DNA of 64,000 nucleotides from Avena insularis. Taxonomy: Eukaryota > Streptophyta > Magnoliopsida > Poales > Poaceae. Of this stretch, positions 48,731 to 60,480 are shown one piece after another. The stretch is taken from positions 187,921,189 through 187,985,188 of the forward strand of contig CM042697.1 in assembly GCA_023614405.1 (NCBI GenBank), read 5' to 3'. The notes below the pieces were generated by a model that was not told the origin of the DNA, did no database searches, and worked only from the letters and a program-made list of their open reading frames with translations. Position 1 is the first letter of the stretch, and each line of letters starts with the position of its first letter. The position numbers and the translations under genes were made by a program.

Positions 48731-49727
48731 CTGCTACCACATTAGCTTTACCGGGGTGATAGTGAATGTCCAGATCGTAATCCTTGATTAGCTCAATCCA
48801 TCTTCTTTGTCTCATATTCAGCTCCTTCTGAGTGAATATATACTTCAGGATCTTGTGATCCGAATAAATCTCACAACGGTTTCCCATCAGGTAATGCCTC
48901 CATGTCTTCAGGGCTAGAACTACAGCTGCGAGCTCGAGGTCATGGGTTGGATAGTTCTGCTCATGTTTTTTCAGTTGTCGGGATAGATAATATATAACTT
49001 TGCCTTCTTGTATTAGCACACATCCGAGACCGATCTTGGATGCATCACAATACACGTCAAAGGGCTTCGTGATATCCGGCATGATTAAGATTGGGGCTGA
49101 AATCAATCTCCTCTTGAGTTCTTGAAAACTCGCTTCACATTTGTCTGTCCATTCAAACTTCTTGTCCTTCTTCAGCAATTGGGTCATGGGTTTGGCGATA
49201 CTCGAGAATCCTTCTATGAACTTGCGGTAGTATCCCTCCAATCCGATAAATGCACGAACTTGGGTTTGAGTGGTTGGGGCTTGCCAATCTTCGACGTCTT
49301 TCACCTTTGCAGGGTCAACGGCAATTCCTCTGGCTGATACGATGTGACCGAGGAATCCTACCTCCTGTAACCATAATTCACATTTGCTAAATTTGGCATA
49401 CAACTGATGCTCTCTAAGGGTTCCAAGAATGGTCCTTAGGTGTAGCTCATGTTCTTCCTCTGATTTGGAATAAATCAGAATGTCATCGATGAAAACAACA
49501 ACAAACTTATCCAGGAAGTCCATAAAAACCTTATTCATGAGATTCATGAAATAAGAGGGGGCATTGGTTAATCCAAAAGACATGACAATATACTCGTATA
49601 ATCCATATCTGGTGGTAAAGGCAGTCTTGGGGATATCCTCTGCGTGAATCTTGAGTTGATGATAGCGAGTTCTAAGATCAATCTTAGAAAACACTTTGGC
49701 ACCGGTCAACTGATCAAACAAATCTTA
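48731..49727 (-). pseudogene. pol: E reverse transcriptase and RNase H
   Basis: Open from just after a TAA at 49727-49725. [66 protein letters not shown]. RNase [27 protein letters not shown], and VVAGALSR, where the usual Asp of ADALSR is Gly and RNase H is probably inactive. This is the longest uninterrupted pol stretch in the window (about 478 codons with the integrase start). Confidence 0.85.
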
Positions 49728-50510
49728 TATCTTTGGCAATGGGTATTTGTTCTTGATAGTGACCTCATTCAACTTCCGATAATCCGTACACAAACGGTTA
49801 CCTCCATCCTTCTTGTCCACAAACAAGACAGGTGATCTCCATGGTGACGCACTTGGTTGAATCAATCCAATTTCCACATGGCATCCAGTTTCTTCTTCAG
49901 TTCTGCTAGCTCAGACGGGTTCATACTATATGGTCTCTGGGCTATGGGTCCTGTTTCGGGGATTAGTTCAATGATAAACTCGATATCCCGATCTGGGGGC
50001 ATACCGGGCAAAACATCTGGAAAATACATCGGGGTATTCACAGACTATCCAGACTTGGTCAATGGTAGATTGGGCTATACTCTTGTTGCACTTGAATTGA
50101 CGAGGTAAGGTTTTAGATACATGCTCGACCGATACTCCGGATGTACTAGTCATGGTTATGGATATCTTGGCACAGTCAATTAATCCTTTATGTTTGGACA
50201 TCCAATCCATTCCTAGTACTACTTCCAAACCTTTAGTTCCGAGTACTATCAGATTAGCATAAAAATCTATGCCATGGATTCCGATAGGGACGGCTTTGCA
50301 AATTTGCCTAGCTTTGGTGGTCGAACCGGGGATTGGAACAATCATAACATGCTTTCGTTTGGTGGGTTGAATCTTACTAGTGCATGCAAATTCTTCGGTG
50401 ACAAATGAGTGCGATGCACCAGAATCAAACAACACTCTAGCAAGTACTGAATTAACAGAAAACATACCCAGCACGACGTCTGGCGCTTCCTGGGCTTCTT
50501 CAGCATGCAT
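49728..50510 (-). pseudogene. pol: E protease and N-terminal RT (broken)
   Basis: Starts HAEEAQEAPDVVLGMFSVNS; protease site VLFDSGASHSFVTEEFA (DSG, a tolerated variant in this clade), VVLGMDWMSKHKGLIDCAK. The frame is lost near 50025, after YPDVF. The stretch 49728-49967 keeps pieces of the RT start (LVDKKDGG-like, [12 protein letters not shown]) in changing frames, with stops. Confidence 0.75.
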
Positions 50511-50652
50511 GAGAAAAAGATGGCCGTTGCGGTTGAGCGAATTCCCTGGGGCAAACCTTCTTCCGGGCTGAACATGACGCTGCTGCTGAGCTGGGGCATT
50601 TGCATTGGGGGCTGCGGCATTCTTATTGGGACACTCATTGGAGTAGTGACCC

Positions 50653-51663
50653 TTATTTCCATAGACAAGTCACTTGCGACTTGTCCTTTGCTGCAACAGG
50701 CACAACATTGCTTCCAGTCCTCGGGGCAGTGTTGGTGTTGGCGGCAGCATTGTTTTTGTTGAACTTGGGTGGTGCACGGTTGAAATTGCTAGAGTTGCCG
50801 GGGTTGTTATGGTTTCCTCCGGGCCTTGGGTTTCCACGGTTGGGATAGGTCGGACGATTCATCGGGGGTCTGTTGGTTCTCGGGGCAAATCCTGGAGATG
50901 GTTTGGGGCGATACTTTGGGGTATGATGGGTTCCTGGCTGATGCATCATGCGGCACTTGCGGTTCTCATTGGCTTGGTTGATCTTTCCTTCCATCTGAAT
51001 GGCAGAGTCGACTAGGGATTCAATATCAGCAAAGGGGATATTGACCAACACCGTCTGCATCTCCTCGTGCAGACCATTCAAGAATCTTTCTTTCTTCTTG
51101 GCTTTAGTGTCGATCTCATTCGGGGCATAACTATCCAATGACAAGAATTTGTCATGGTATTCCACTACGGTCATCCTTCCTTGCTTCAGTTCTCTGAACT
51201 CATCTCTCATTCTCTTGATGAAACCCGGTGGCACATGGGTTCTGCTGAACTTGACCTTGAATTCCTCCCAGGTCATCATCTGTCCTCCGGTCATTGCACG
51301 AACGCTGTTCCGCCATGCGCTTGCATCTCCAGCTAGATAGTGGGTGGCAAACAGAACTTTCTCGTTAGCTTCCACTCCGGCGACTTCCAGGTTGTTTTCC
51401 ATGGTTTGCAGCCAATCTTCTGCATCTAGGGGCTCTTCCGACTTGGTGAAAACATGTGGGTTGGTGTTCTGGAAATTCTTGAGCTTAGATCCATGGTTGT
51501 CCTGATTTCCTTGGCCTTGATTGTTGTGGGCCAGCTGATCTATCTACTGAAGAGTGGCTAAGTTGGCTTGACGTTCTGCTCTTTCAGCTTCGCGGTCAGA
51601 AACCAACATTTGCAGGATCTGCAACATCGGGTCCGGGGATGAACCACTTCCTCCGCGAGGCAT
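50653..51663 (-). pseudogene. gag: E gag
   Basis: ATG 51663 directly after ATCTTCAG; starts MPRGGSGSSPDPMLQILQ. A TAG follows ANLATLQ near 51547. Core: ATHYLAGDASAWRNSV, MTWEEFKVKFSRTHVPPGF, EFRELKQGRMTVVEYHDKF; Pro/Asn-rich linker; zinc knuckle frameshifted at CLWK with the second half (NKGHYSNEC) in another frame. Gag sequence is distinct from N1, B and D. 51664-51897 is non-coding. Confidence 0.82.
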
Positions 51664-51897
51664 CTGAAGATTGAGATAGATCATGAGAAAAGAGGGAAAT
51701 TTCTAAGGTTCAGGGACTTTGAAAAGTTTTTAAAGTTTGACTCAGATTTTCTAGCAACTTGCTTTTCATTCATTCATTCATAGCACACGATACAACACAC
51801 ACCACAACAAAGGAAAACAGATGGTTTTAAGAACCATTCTGGAAACTACGATACAGTGGGACCGAATACAACTCACTACGCTAGTTCTCAAGTGCTA

Positions 51898-52700
51898 CTA
51901 CTCCTCGGAGTTGGTGTAATCGTCATGCTCATCATCCTCATCGTCATCAATGAAGGCGAAATCCTCCTCATCGGTGAAGAAGTCCATGGCCTGATCCTCC
52001 AGAAAATCATCGTCATTGCTGAGATAGGAGTAGGGATCTCCACGAAGGTCTTCTCCTGCATTCTCCCTTTCCTCTAACTACATGTCTCTCTCGTGGATGG
52101 TCTCCTCCAAATTTGAGATACGGTGGCGGAGACGGGCAATGATGCGCTCCTTCTTATCAAGCTGACGACGGCGAGACTTGCGGTCCTTCGCTAGCATGGC
52201 GATGGTCTAATCCTTCATCCTGATGATGGCGGACTTGTGGTTGGAGTAGTCACGGGCATTGTCCAGTTCTTGCTGACGATCATACATCATGAAGCTAAGG
52301 TGGTCCAACTGGGTCTTCAGCTCATGGTGATATGGGTATTCTAGTGGCTGTCCCATAGCATCACGCCTTGGAAAAAACTCAAAGCGGGTACCCTTGATCT
52401 GGTTGATACTCTACCCACACAGACAGGCAAGAGCTTCCTGCATGGCTCTGGAAGTCCATCGAGCCAGTTGTTCTCTCTTAAGGTGAACTGAATTCCCTCG
52501 TCAGTGGGAGGTTCAATCTTTCCTTGGAGACTTGCAACAACTAGCCACTGCCGATCTTCGCCTTCCTGATCATTGAGCTGAGCTCCGAAGAACTCGGGGT
52601 GCGGACGCTCCATAAGTTCCGAAAGCTGGTCCAAATCCCTCTCAAAGATGAGGTCTCCTACATTCCCCAACTGATAAAACTTGCTGTACTTCACGTCCAT
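51898..52700 (-). pseudogene. E extra ORF (coiled coil, acidic tail)
   Basis: ATG 52700 directly after TTCTTATAG; MDVKYSKFYQLGNVGDLIFERDL. A frameshift near 52400 separates the N-terminal domain (LQGKIEPPTDEGIQFTLRENNWLDGLP) from a C-terminal coiled coil read to TAG at 51898. Two further in-frame stops lie near 52208 and 52079. The shifted frame contains a CLCG..FEFFPRRDAMGQPLEY motif comparable to GRLCGRHHE..LFGRRDEEG in N1. The end is very acidic. 52701-52912 is leader DNA without a gene. Confidence 0.6.
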
Positions 52701-52912
52701 CTATAAGAATAAAGGATGAGTAAGTTAGTAGAGTGATCAAGTGTGTCAAATTTTATGTATTTTGCAAGAGTTTTTGAGGAACATGAATTTTCATGAAAGA
52801 ATCAAGTGATAATAATGGGAATAAGTTTTTGTAAATACTCACTTCCTTCGGTTTTGAAACTAAGTTTTTGATTCAAACATCCAGTCTAACTAGGGTCTCC
52901 TATGGTCAGGAT

Positions 52913-52925
52913 GGCTCTGATACCA
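52913..52925 (-). other. Primer-binding site, tRNA-Met type (E)
   Basis: TGGTATCAGAGCC on the - strand, three bases inside the 5' LTR edge. Confidence 0.9.
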
Positions 52926-52928
52926 ACT

Positions 52929-55900
52929 TTTCAACACCCGGATTTTTAATCCCAGATGCCTGTTATGCCATACATCGCAATCCCAGGATTACCATTTTTG
53001 TGAGACATAACAGATTTGGATATCACAGTATATCATCCATTACAAACCATACATAAGGTCTTACACAAATAAGGATCTCATGATCCAGTTCTTAATACAA
53101 CTCAAGCAGCGGAATAGCGTAATAATAAAGGTAGCGTAGGCGAAGCTCCATCTTCGGGGTCACAGGCAATGATGACGATGCGAGATGATCCTAGTTGTCG
53201 TAACCTTCCTGCGGTCCATCATCCTGGTACTCCTCTTCATAGTCTGGCCACGGGAATAGCAAGGGACAAATCCATGAGTACTCTTTAAGTACTCGCAAAC
53301 TAATACTAACAAGTTAAGGGGGTTTTTGTAGTAGGACACTAAGCTCTAGGGTTGTTTTGCAAAAAGCCAGATTTACCTCTACTAAGTTCAGAAGCAAAGA
53401 AAACTAGTTGAAATTTTATAACGCCTAAGTGGGAACTTGAATTTCATATCACAACTCTGTTGTGGTCAAGTCAAAGTCTCAATTCATTTCACAAGTCATT
53501 TTGAAAACATCTAATGGGGGAACAGTATGACCACTCCAACTGTCCATAACCACGGACACGACTATTCGAATAGTTTGACACTCTGTAGAGATTGTACACT
53601 TTCACCATAACATTCGATACATCCGTCAGGAACAAATCCAGAATTCACCATACTCAGTATGCAGATAATCAATCCTAACCTTTCAATTACACGCCCTAGT
53701 ATAGGCACCTCTCCTATGAGTTTGTCCTCCCAACCATGACCAACTATCATCTTGGGTACTGCACAGGTGGACAATCTTCACAAGGTAGCCTCAGCTCAGA
53801 CCTTGGCAGTGAGGGAACCCATACTAAGGTAAATAAGTTTCCAGTCAAGCCCTACCCAATTTTCGGGTATTGTGGTTGTACGGTAAAATTGGAATGGTAT
53901 CGCATCCAGACAACCATCAGTTTTATAAAGGGTAAGGCTCATGGCTCAACATTTTCATCATCAAAATCATCTGGTGTTCGGAAACACATGTCAAAACATT
54001 TCAGTAGAATGACTCATCATTCCAAGGTTTTCCTAACCATTTTCTCCAAGTATTCCCATCTAAAGTTGATCAAGTTTTATGCTTAGCACTAGCATCTACA
54101 AGTGGGGTTAAATACTAAGGAGGGGTGGTAAACAAGTGGGGATTAATGAAGTTCAATCTCTTGCCTTAGGATGACATCAAGATTATCTAGCTTAGGCCAA
54201 ATTTAATGCTCTTTATGCAACCTTCAATTATCTTCCTAGAATCTACAAGCCACTTAAGTAAACTCTAAGAGAAAGCTTTGATAAATAAATAAAGTAGAAA
54301 GCTTGCAAGTAAAACTAGGATTGGGTTATCAAGTGGGTATGATCACATATGCTTAAGGCATATAGTTGGCATGGTAACAAGCAAGTATTAGCTTGCATAA
54401 GTAGGGTATCTTGAAAGGGTTAACTTGCTCAATCAACTAGTAGTATTAGGCTTGCCTTGTGTAGAGCAGTGGTTGAGTTCTCATCGGCTTCTTCCTCGTA
54501 GTATCCTCCTTCCTCCTCGTATCCTTTGTCGGTACTAGCGTCTATAAATATATACGAGGTACACAATCACCAAACAATACTTTACTATTTTCAATCATCA
54601 CACAAAGATGTACTATAGATGATCTAGCATCATCACCTATCATTACAGGATTAAAGCATTTGTCTTACTTCTTTTTAATTTGAGAAAAGTAATTTCTACT
54701 CATTGAAAAACTACTTAAGATTTAATATTCTCCAACTCAAACATGGGATCATGTTGACACATGTCATCACCACATATTTCAGTACATGGGAATGTGATTT
54801 AAAGTGGTGTCACAATTTAATAAGGTTTAACCTTTTTATTTTAAATAAATAAAGTGACTAGAAATGCCTATGTGGCATTCTTTTGTTGCTTGAACATTAT
54901 TTCTGTAAGTAAACCCAAATGTTTTTATATATTCTGAAAGGTATGATCAAATGTGATTTTTGAGAGTTGGAATCATCACAAAAGCTATGATGGTTGAATT
55001 TTGAAAAATGTTTGAATATAGAAAAGCTTCTGACTTGTTATTTTTACCAAGGTTGATCTACAGATCCAAATGATTTGAATCCAACGGGCTTGGATTAAGC
55101 ATTTCAGTACCTTTCAAACAAAATTAGTTTCATGCATTTTGGTTCACTACATCGAGCTGGGTTGATTTTTGAATATAGGTGCAGAACTGAGTTTGAATTA
55201 AAATAGAAAAATCTAAATTCAAACGGTTGGGCTGCGCGGGAAAGGTAATTGGCCGACCCAGTGTCACTCCACAGCGCGGGGCTCAGCTGACAGGGGGGTT
55301 CCATCAGTCAGTGGATCATAACACGCGAAGCGGTACGGGGCTGTGTGGTTCGTTGGATTATAAGGAAGATCGACGGCTGGGGATCGTCGTCGACGATGAA
55401 CATGCCACCGGCGAGCTCAAACCTTAGCGGCTCAGTGGGGATGCATAGGGGGCATACCAGGGCTCCAGCGACAACGGCGAGGCGGGAAAATGAACAAGTG
55501 GTCGATGACAAGCTCAGGGATGGTCGAGGCAGCTCCGGGGGTGGTCGAAATCAACGGCTCCCTTCTTCCCCAGAGGCGGCCTGCTCCGGCGCAATTTCGG
55601 CGAGCTGCTGCTCCTCGTGCTCCGGCTAGAGGGTGGAACGATCAGTGAGGTGAGGGGAGTGGAATGGTGTGCTTCAAATGGCTAGGGATCACCTCCTTTT
55701 ATAGGCTCGACGGCAAGACCGAGAGGGATGGGCAGGCGATGGTGGCGACATGGCTACAGGCGGCTAGCGACATGGCTGAGGTTGGCGATCAACGGGCGGT
55801 CTCCTGGCGATGCTCTAGAGCTTAAATGCGCGCTTAGGGGTGGTGGCAATCGGTCGGGAACGTGCGGTGCTCTAGGCGGCAGAGGCGGCGTATTCGACGG

Positions 55901-56974
55901 CGAGCGGTGGCTGTTAGGCACATGGCGGTGAACGGGGGTGTCTGGCGTGTTCCTGGGATCATGGCGAAGCACTATGCACGGGCTTCGGTCGAGGGGTGGC
56001 GTGTGCACGCGTGCCGGGTGCGGCGCTCTGCGGCGGGCTCGGCATGTCGCAGTGGCACTGGGCGCACGACATTCCTGGTGGTCCACGGCTTGCACTGGCT
56101 TCGGGAGGGGACAGTGAGCGGCGGTGAGGTGCTGGCTACCTCCCAGACAAGGTTGGCAAGGCTAGGGTGGCTGCTATCTGGCCGGCGATAATGGGGTGGC
56201 ATGGTGAGGCTCGGCCTGCTCACCATTGATGGCAAGGCCAGTGCACAGCGGTGCTAGATGTTTACAATTGAGCTATATGATCTACTAAAGACTAGTTGCA
56301 ACCAGAGAGGGAACAAGTTAGGCCAAATTTACTGCACACTATAGTGTTTGTGATTTGTTTGATTTGAATCTGCAAGGTGTTTGATGAAATGGCCACAAGA
56401 AACTTACTTTTGAATTTTGAAAAGATTTTTGGTGAGTGTGCTAGGCATGTACTGGGGATTCTGTGGGTGCTTGGGTTTTAAAAATTAAGCTTGTTTGAGT
56501 GGTTTTTGAAATAGTGGGATCTTCCCATATGAGATAGATTCAATTTTAAACTGTCATTTAAACTTAGCATTTGAATGTTTTTGGATGATCAAAAAGTGGG
56601 CCTTGGTACCTTATTATGAGTACTAACAAGGGGTGCAAATATTCACAAATGTTTCTGTTGAGTTTTGAAAACTAGGGATAGCCAAAGTAGGCATGAGAGT
56701 TAAATTGGCAAAAATGACCATTCACTTCATTTTTTTTATTTTTGAGTTGTTTGTCTTTGGGAAAAGTTTGGGGATTGTTTAGATGATGTTTATTTCACCT
56801 AAGAATCATTTTACAAGCAAAGAAACACAGAACCATGGCAATTCAAAAGAATCCAAATTTTGAATACACACACATATGAATGCTTTCATATTTTTAGTTG
56901 GAATAGCTTTTGTTAACCCTAATTTTGATGATTAGAGTTTGATGATCCAAGTTTAATATTTTTGGGATGTTACA
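52929..56974 (-). repeat. E 5' LTR
   Basis: 4046 bp, nearly collinear with 43053-47087. The inner terminus reads AAA where the 3' LTR has ACA. The proposed donor is damaged here (GGAAGA for GTAAGA). TATA box retained at 55695-55703. Confidence 0.9.
54456..54541 (-). other. Exon-like block in E 5' LTR (1-nt deletion)
   Basis: 86 bp with TTATAG before and AAG|GCAAGC after. It is one base shorter than the 3' copy, so the phase is lost near the end, while the GC donor is kept. Confidence 0.4.
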
Positions 56975-57056
56975 AAGACAAGTGCGGAAATTTTTGAAAT
57001 TTTTTCCTTAGTGGTTTCTAATCCAATCCTAGGGTCATAATCCTACAGGCAACACA

Positions 57057-57070
57057 GTGCTCTGATACCA
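57057..57070 (-). other. Primer-binding site, tRNA-Met type (D)
   Basis: TGGTATCAGAGCAC on the - strand, two bases from the 5' LTR. The 77 bp between it and the E target copy are D leader DNA. Confidence 0.88.
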
Positions 57071-57072
57071 TC

Positions 57073-60000
57073 AGTAAGATCCCACCTTTATAAAGGTAAA
57101 GATCCCTGTGATTGCAATGCTAGTCCCTGGATCAATTGCTAGTATCGACAGTTTAAGAGGAAGTACACATAAACAAAGGTCATTATTACATCGTCATTCC
57201 AGAGATAACATAGTATTTTACAACTCCATAGCCATACGCTAGTACAAGAGCTTAACTTAACAATATAAATAAAAGTCTTCATCTTCATGTGCCACAGGCA
57301 AGCATGTTGAGTGTAGACTCATAACCCCTAATCATCATCAGAGTAACCTGCAACATCACAAGTTACAGCCATAGTGGGTCCATACATTGGAATAGTATTT
57401 GGCAAGTGATACCTTAGTAGAATATTAGCATCTACTTACTACATGAATTTGGCTAAGTGTAGCTTAGGCTTGCTTTGCTCAAAATAGGTTTTACCTATCA
57501 GTTGAAAACACTAAGTTTTTGTTTGGCAAAAAATCCCAAGGAACCACCAATAGAAATTGGTGAACCTTCACCCTTGTTTAACCACAAGTTTTAACTTAGA
57601 AATTGGGATGATGATATTCTTGATAGCTTCCATGTCTTGATGCTCAAGTTGTCCATTACCGGGGACACGGCTAAGTACTTAGTTTCTTCCTTCTGCAGAG
57701 GTGGTGCACTTTCCCCACAAGACTTGATTTTCACCAAGACAGGACCTTTCAGAAGCCTTCCCTTAGACCAAATGGACGCGTTCCAACCTATCATCCCACT
57801 ACCACCAACTGTCCAAATGGCTAAGTTATTGCAACCTATATGATCCAGGCAGAGCCCATAATGCCATGTGGCTGCACTAGAAGCTTCTTAACATTTGGCA
57901 TCTCAAATCCCATTGTTCCTGGGTGGCAATCCACAAGTGAGATACACAAGGTAAACCATAGAAATGGGCCTTGTGTAACCACTGAACCAAAAACCACCAA
58001 GCAATTACCATTCCACCCAGGTGTTTCATTCACTTAGTTGTTTTATTAAGCAAAAATATAAGTCAAAGACTTAGCAATATTTTCCCATAGCATGTATATG
58101 ATTCACCCTTGGTTGCTACTAGCTAGGATAAGCATGGAAATAGCGAGTATCTTAACTTAGAAGAAATTCTAACAATTCTACAACTACTAGGATTTCCCAA
58201 GCATAGCATATAGATACTTAGAAAAAATATTCATGCAAGCCCTATACAAAATATTTCTAATGCATAGTAAAAATATTGGGACAAAAATATGAAGCACCAC
58301 TTGCCTTGGTAGTTGGGGGAGTAGCAACAATCCTCACAATCACAATCACCACTAGCACCAAAATCTACACATAAAATGATAGCACCAAATTCGCATATCA
58401 AAATAAACAAGCAAAAACATATGACTGCATGCAAATGCCATGTGATGATTTTTCCAATTCAAACAAGACAAGTGAAACAATACTGAAGACTAAACTAAAC
58501 ATTTATGCACTAGTTAAACTTAATTTGATCTTTAAAACATTTTTCAAATAATCTTTATACTTAAAATAGGCCTACAAATGTCTCTGCAAAAATAACCAAT
58601 TTTATAGAAGAAATTTATTAAACAAAGTGCATGGTTGGATAGAATTCTTTCTCCTGATTCCAATTATATAAAATTTGCAAAATTTGAACGTGTGGATCAA
58701 AAGTTATGAATTTTGCAAGTTTGAACATCTAATAGATATAAATTCAGATTTTAAATCAAAACTCTCGCCACGCGGCGCTTGGCCATTGTACGGCCTTTGG
58801 ATCACGCCAAGCCGTCAGATCTAAATAAGATCCAGCGGCTCAGATCTGCCCGTACCTCTTCGCTTAAGTGATCTATTCCTACGCACCCGATCTAGATCTA
58901 ACGGCCTAAATCAAACGAACCAAAAACTAGCGGCGCTGCGACCGTGGCTGGCGGCGGCACGGTCAGACGGTGATGCTGCCGGCGATGCAGGAAGCGAGAA
59001 TGGTTGTGGGGTAGCTCACCTAGTTCACGTGATGATGTTGATGCTCAAGGTGGTCTTCGTTGGCGGAGGGGCGCTCGGGAACGTCAAGGATTCCTCGCCG
59101 GAGTTCGCGAAGGCGTCGGGCACGGCTGATCATCGTCGTTGGTGAGGGTATAGATCATGCCAGGGCAAAAGAAGATGTGCGTCAGATGCGCGAGGTGACG
59201 CTGGTCATGCGAGTATCAACGAGAGGGCAAGGTGCGGTCAGAACTAACCAGGAAAGATCGTCGGAGTTGATGGTTTCGTCGGACACGCGCAGTCGTCGAC
59301 ATTGACGAGGCTCTGGATGGTCCTAGCATGCACCCGAGGTGTTAGGAGATGCGCAAGGTTGCAGTGACCATACTGGCAAGATTTGAAGGCAAGGGGCGGG
59401 GAGAGCTCACCGGAATTCACCGCAGGAAGTCGTCGATACTACGGCGGGGTTCTGTGAAATATGGACAAACTGGTGACGGAGCGAGCGAGTGGAGTCAGGA
59501 GAAATGTGTGGGGTGGGGAGGGGGTTTTGTAGCCGGAGCAGGGGCGGTATTCACGCGAAGGATCAATGGGAATTAAGCCGAGCTAATTCGCGGCGTCACT
59601 GCGGCGAGGTAACGGCGGAGCGGGTGAGACCGCGGTGATTGGGGACGATGATGACGGGGCAGGTGGGTCCCAATGGTCAGCGAGGGGGTGTGCGCGGCCG
59701 CGGTGAGAAACAGAGAGAGAGTATGCACTTATTTGAGCATTAAACATTGTTGTTCACTCAAATTTATATTGGCCCATTGGAATTTAAAATAAACAATGCC
59801 TTTATCATTTATTTAATATAAACATATGAATGGTTTTAAATTGATATTTTGTTTTGAAAAAAACTTTGTCCAAGATTTGGAAAATATCAATCAATCTTAT
59901 GATCAATTCTTTTCAGGTCAAAACAAATATTCTCATATTAGAGAGTAGCATTAAGGCTATTCCTTACTTACATAAAATAATAGATCACAGAGTTTCTGTT

Positions 60001-60080
60001 TTTGAAGAAATGATCCTAAAATGATTACGAATGCATGAATGATATGCAAACTTTGAAACCATGATTTTTGGGATGTTACA
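57073..60080 (-). repeat. D 5' LTR
   Basis: 3008 bp. It lacks about 180 bp near 59719 that the 3' LTR has (about 36366-36545). The inner terminus reads ACT where ACA is expected. A putative LTR intron has GT at 59019-59018 and ends before the block at 58364. Confidence 0.88.
58305..58364 (-). other. Exon-like Cys-rich block in D 5' LTR
   Basis: 60 bp, ATGTGTAG before and AAG|GCAAGT after; phase-1 peptide FGASGDCDCEDCCYSPNYQ, identical to the 3' copy at protein level. Confidence 0.5.
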
Positions 60081-60233
60081 ATATCCCCATAGATCCTTCC
60101 TCTCAAACTTCCTAAGCTGAAGTCCCTTAATGTTGGGGAGGGGAAGATTGAGCACACTGACGAGCTCCACGATACGGGATCCAAAACGAGTTCCCTTGAA
60201 CTCCTCGGCGGTGCTGAGAACAAAGCTAGGCAT
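60081..60233 (-). pseudogene. Element C second extra ORF, N-terminal part
   Basis: ATG 60233 directly after GCAATAG; MPSFVLSTAEEFKGTRFGSRIVELVSVLNLPLPNIKG.., cut at the D insertion after DLWGY. The continuation is at 33703-33054. 60234-60480 is spacer with no gene. Confidence 0.7.
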
Positions 60234-60480
60234 CTATTGCATAGGATGTAGAAAATTAGAAACAACACAAGTAAAGAGTACAACATAAAGTAGTAAGACA
60301 AAAGCCAATAACAAACACATAATTTCTCAAGACACACAAGTCATGTCATACAATAATCTATCACAAGCACTAAGTTTCAAACATAACTTAGACAAATTTT
60401 TGCCATACCACATAGGTTGGTATGTTCAAATTATTAACGCGAGAAAACGACAAGTGTGGTGGTCCAACTATTGGAGTACG

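Larger units (their letters stand above)
43053..56974 (-). mobile_element. Element E: Del/Tekay-type chromovirus nested in D
   Basis: Perfect target duplication AAGAC at 43048-43052 and 56975-56979. LTRs of 4035 and 4046 bp start TGTAACATCC on the - strand and end ..GTTGACA (..GTTGAAA in the 5' copy). Internal order: primer site, one extra ORF, gag, protease, RT-RNase H, integrase, polypurine tract. It inserted between the D primer site and D's first extra ORF. It is the youngest of the three - strand Tekay insertions by nesting order. Confidence 0.92.
33704..60080 (-). mobile_element. Element D: Del/Tekay-type chromovirus nested in C, itself split by E
   Basis: 3' LTR 33704-36904, internal DNA 36905-43052 and 56980-57072, 5' LTR 57073-60080. 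Target copies AAATC (33699-33703) and ATATC (60081-60085) differ at one base. On the - strand the LTR starts TGTAACATCC and ends ..GATCTTACA (..GATCTTACT in the 5' copy). It carries two extra ORFs, gag, protease, RT, RNase H and integrase, all damaged. Confidence 0.88.
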
